DNA of 43,165 nt from Gemmatimonadota bacterium (lineage in GTDB: Bacteria; Gemmatimonadota; Gemmatimonadetes; Gemmatimonadales; Gemmatimonadaceae): contig JANYKA010000080.1 in the NCBI GenBank assembly GCA_025358315.1, positions 1-43,165 on the forward strand. Reading direction: 5' to 3'. A program made the position numbers and the translations under genes. Shown one piece after another: positions 43,140 through 43,165 of this stretch. A model generated the notes under the pieces. That model did no database searches. It was given only the letters and a program-made list of their open reading frames with translations, and had not been told where the DNA came from. Position 1 is the stretch's first letter. The number at the start of each line of letters is the position of its first letter.

Positions 43140-43165
43140 CCCCCGGGGTCCGGACTGTAACTCCC

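Overview
The window is a GC-rich bacterial chromosome segment of housekeeping and metabolic genes. It probably comes from the phylum Gemmatimonadota. This rests on family habits, not on a marker gene: paired cytosolic-kinase/membrane-tail Ser/Thr kinases, several secreted prolyl-oligopeptidase-type hydrolases with signal peptides ending in Ala-Gln, a secreted protein carrying a GMCRVWLDNV...QPAPTDC motif, and a CGNR regulator. I see no rRNA, tRNA, CRISPR array, prophage, transposase or plasmid gene. About 37 protein genes are supported, packed on both strands. Many neighbours are joined by 1-4 base ATGA/GTGA-type overlaps, so translational coupling is common.

Layout. 332-4299: two overlapping membrane-anchored Ser/Thr kinases. 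4349-7322: an alpha/beta hydrolase lacking its nucleophile, a conserved unknown protein and a normal alpha/beta hydrolase. 7323-9138: a DEAD-box RNA helicase (rhlE) with a heptamer repeat and a chain of hairpins in its 5' leader, followed by a noncoding block holding two inverted copies of a palindromic element. 9139-11959: a GspH/FimT-like pseudopilin, a small lipoprotein, an SGNH hydrolase, a SelW/Rdx-family protein whose CxxU motif contains an in-frame TGA, and phosphofructokinase. 12114-18456: a secreted unknown, a DEAH helicase without a normal start codon, a secreted peptidase, a CGNR regulator and an M23-like lipoprotein.

18508-25296: inosine/xanthosine triphosphatase, a thioesterase, soluble transhydrogenase SthA, IspH, an aldose-epimerase-like protein and an S9 peptidase. 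25316-29617: an unknown protein coupled to fumarylacetoacetase (tyrosine/homogentisate degradation), a DUF421 membrane protein, a beta-propeller fragment and an unknown. 29645-32690: an ABC-F ATPase, then a four-helix membrane protein next to a Tat-exported Rieske protein. 32714-40306: an FAD oxidoreductase / PH-like / acyl-CoA dehydrogenase operon, a secreted MetX-like hydrolase, an amidohydrolase, a degenerate GGDEF membrane protein, a DinB-fold protein and a 53-residue membrane protein. 40446-43038: acyl-ACP desaturase and RarA, separated by a 119-base imperfect hairpin.

The strongest discovery is the 77-codon gene at 10650-10883. Its only internal stop is a TGA exactly at the redox position of a SelW-type CxxU motif, and it overlaps pfkA by four bases. 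Ordinary ORF calling misses it. Next in interest are the hairpin array in front of rhlE and the palindromic repeats at 8825-9112 and 41443-41561, whose arms allow alternative folds.
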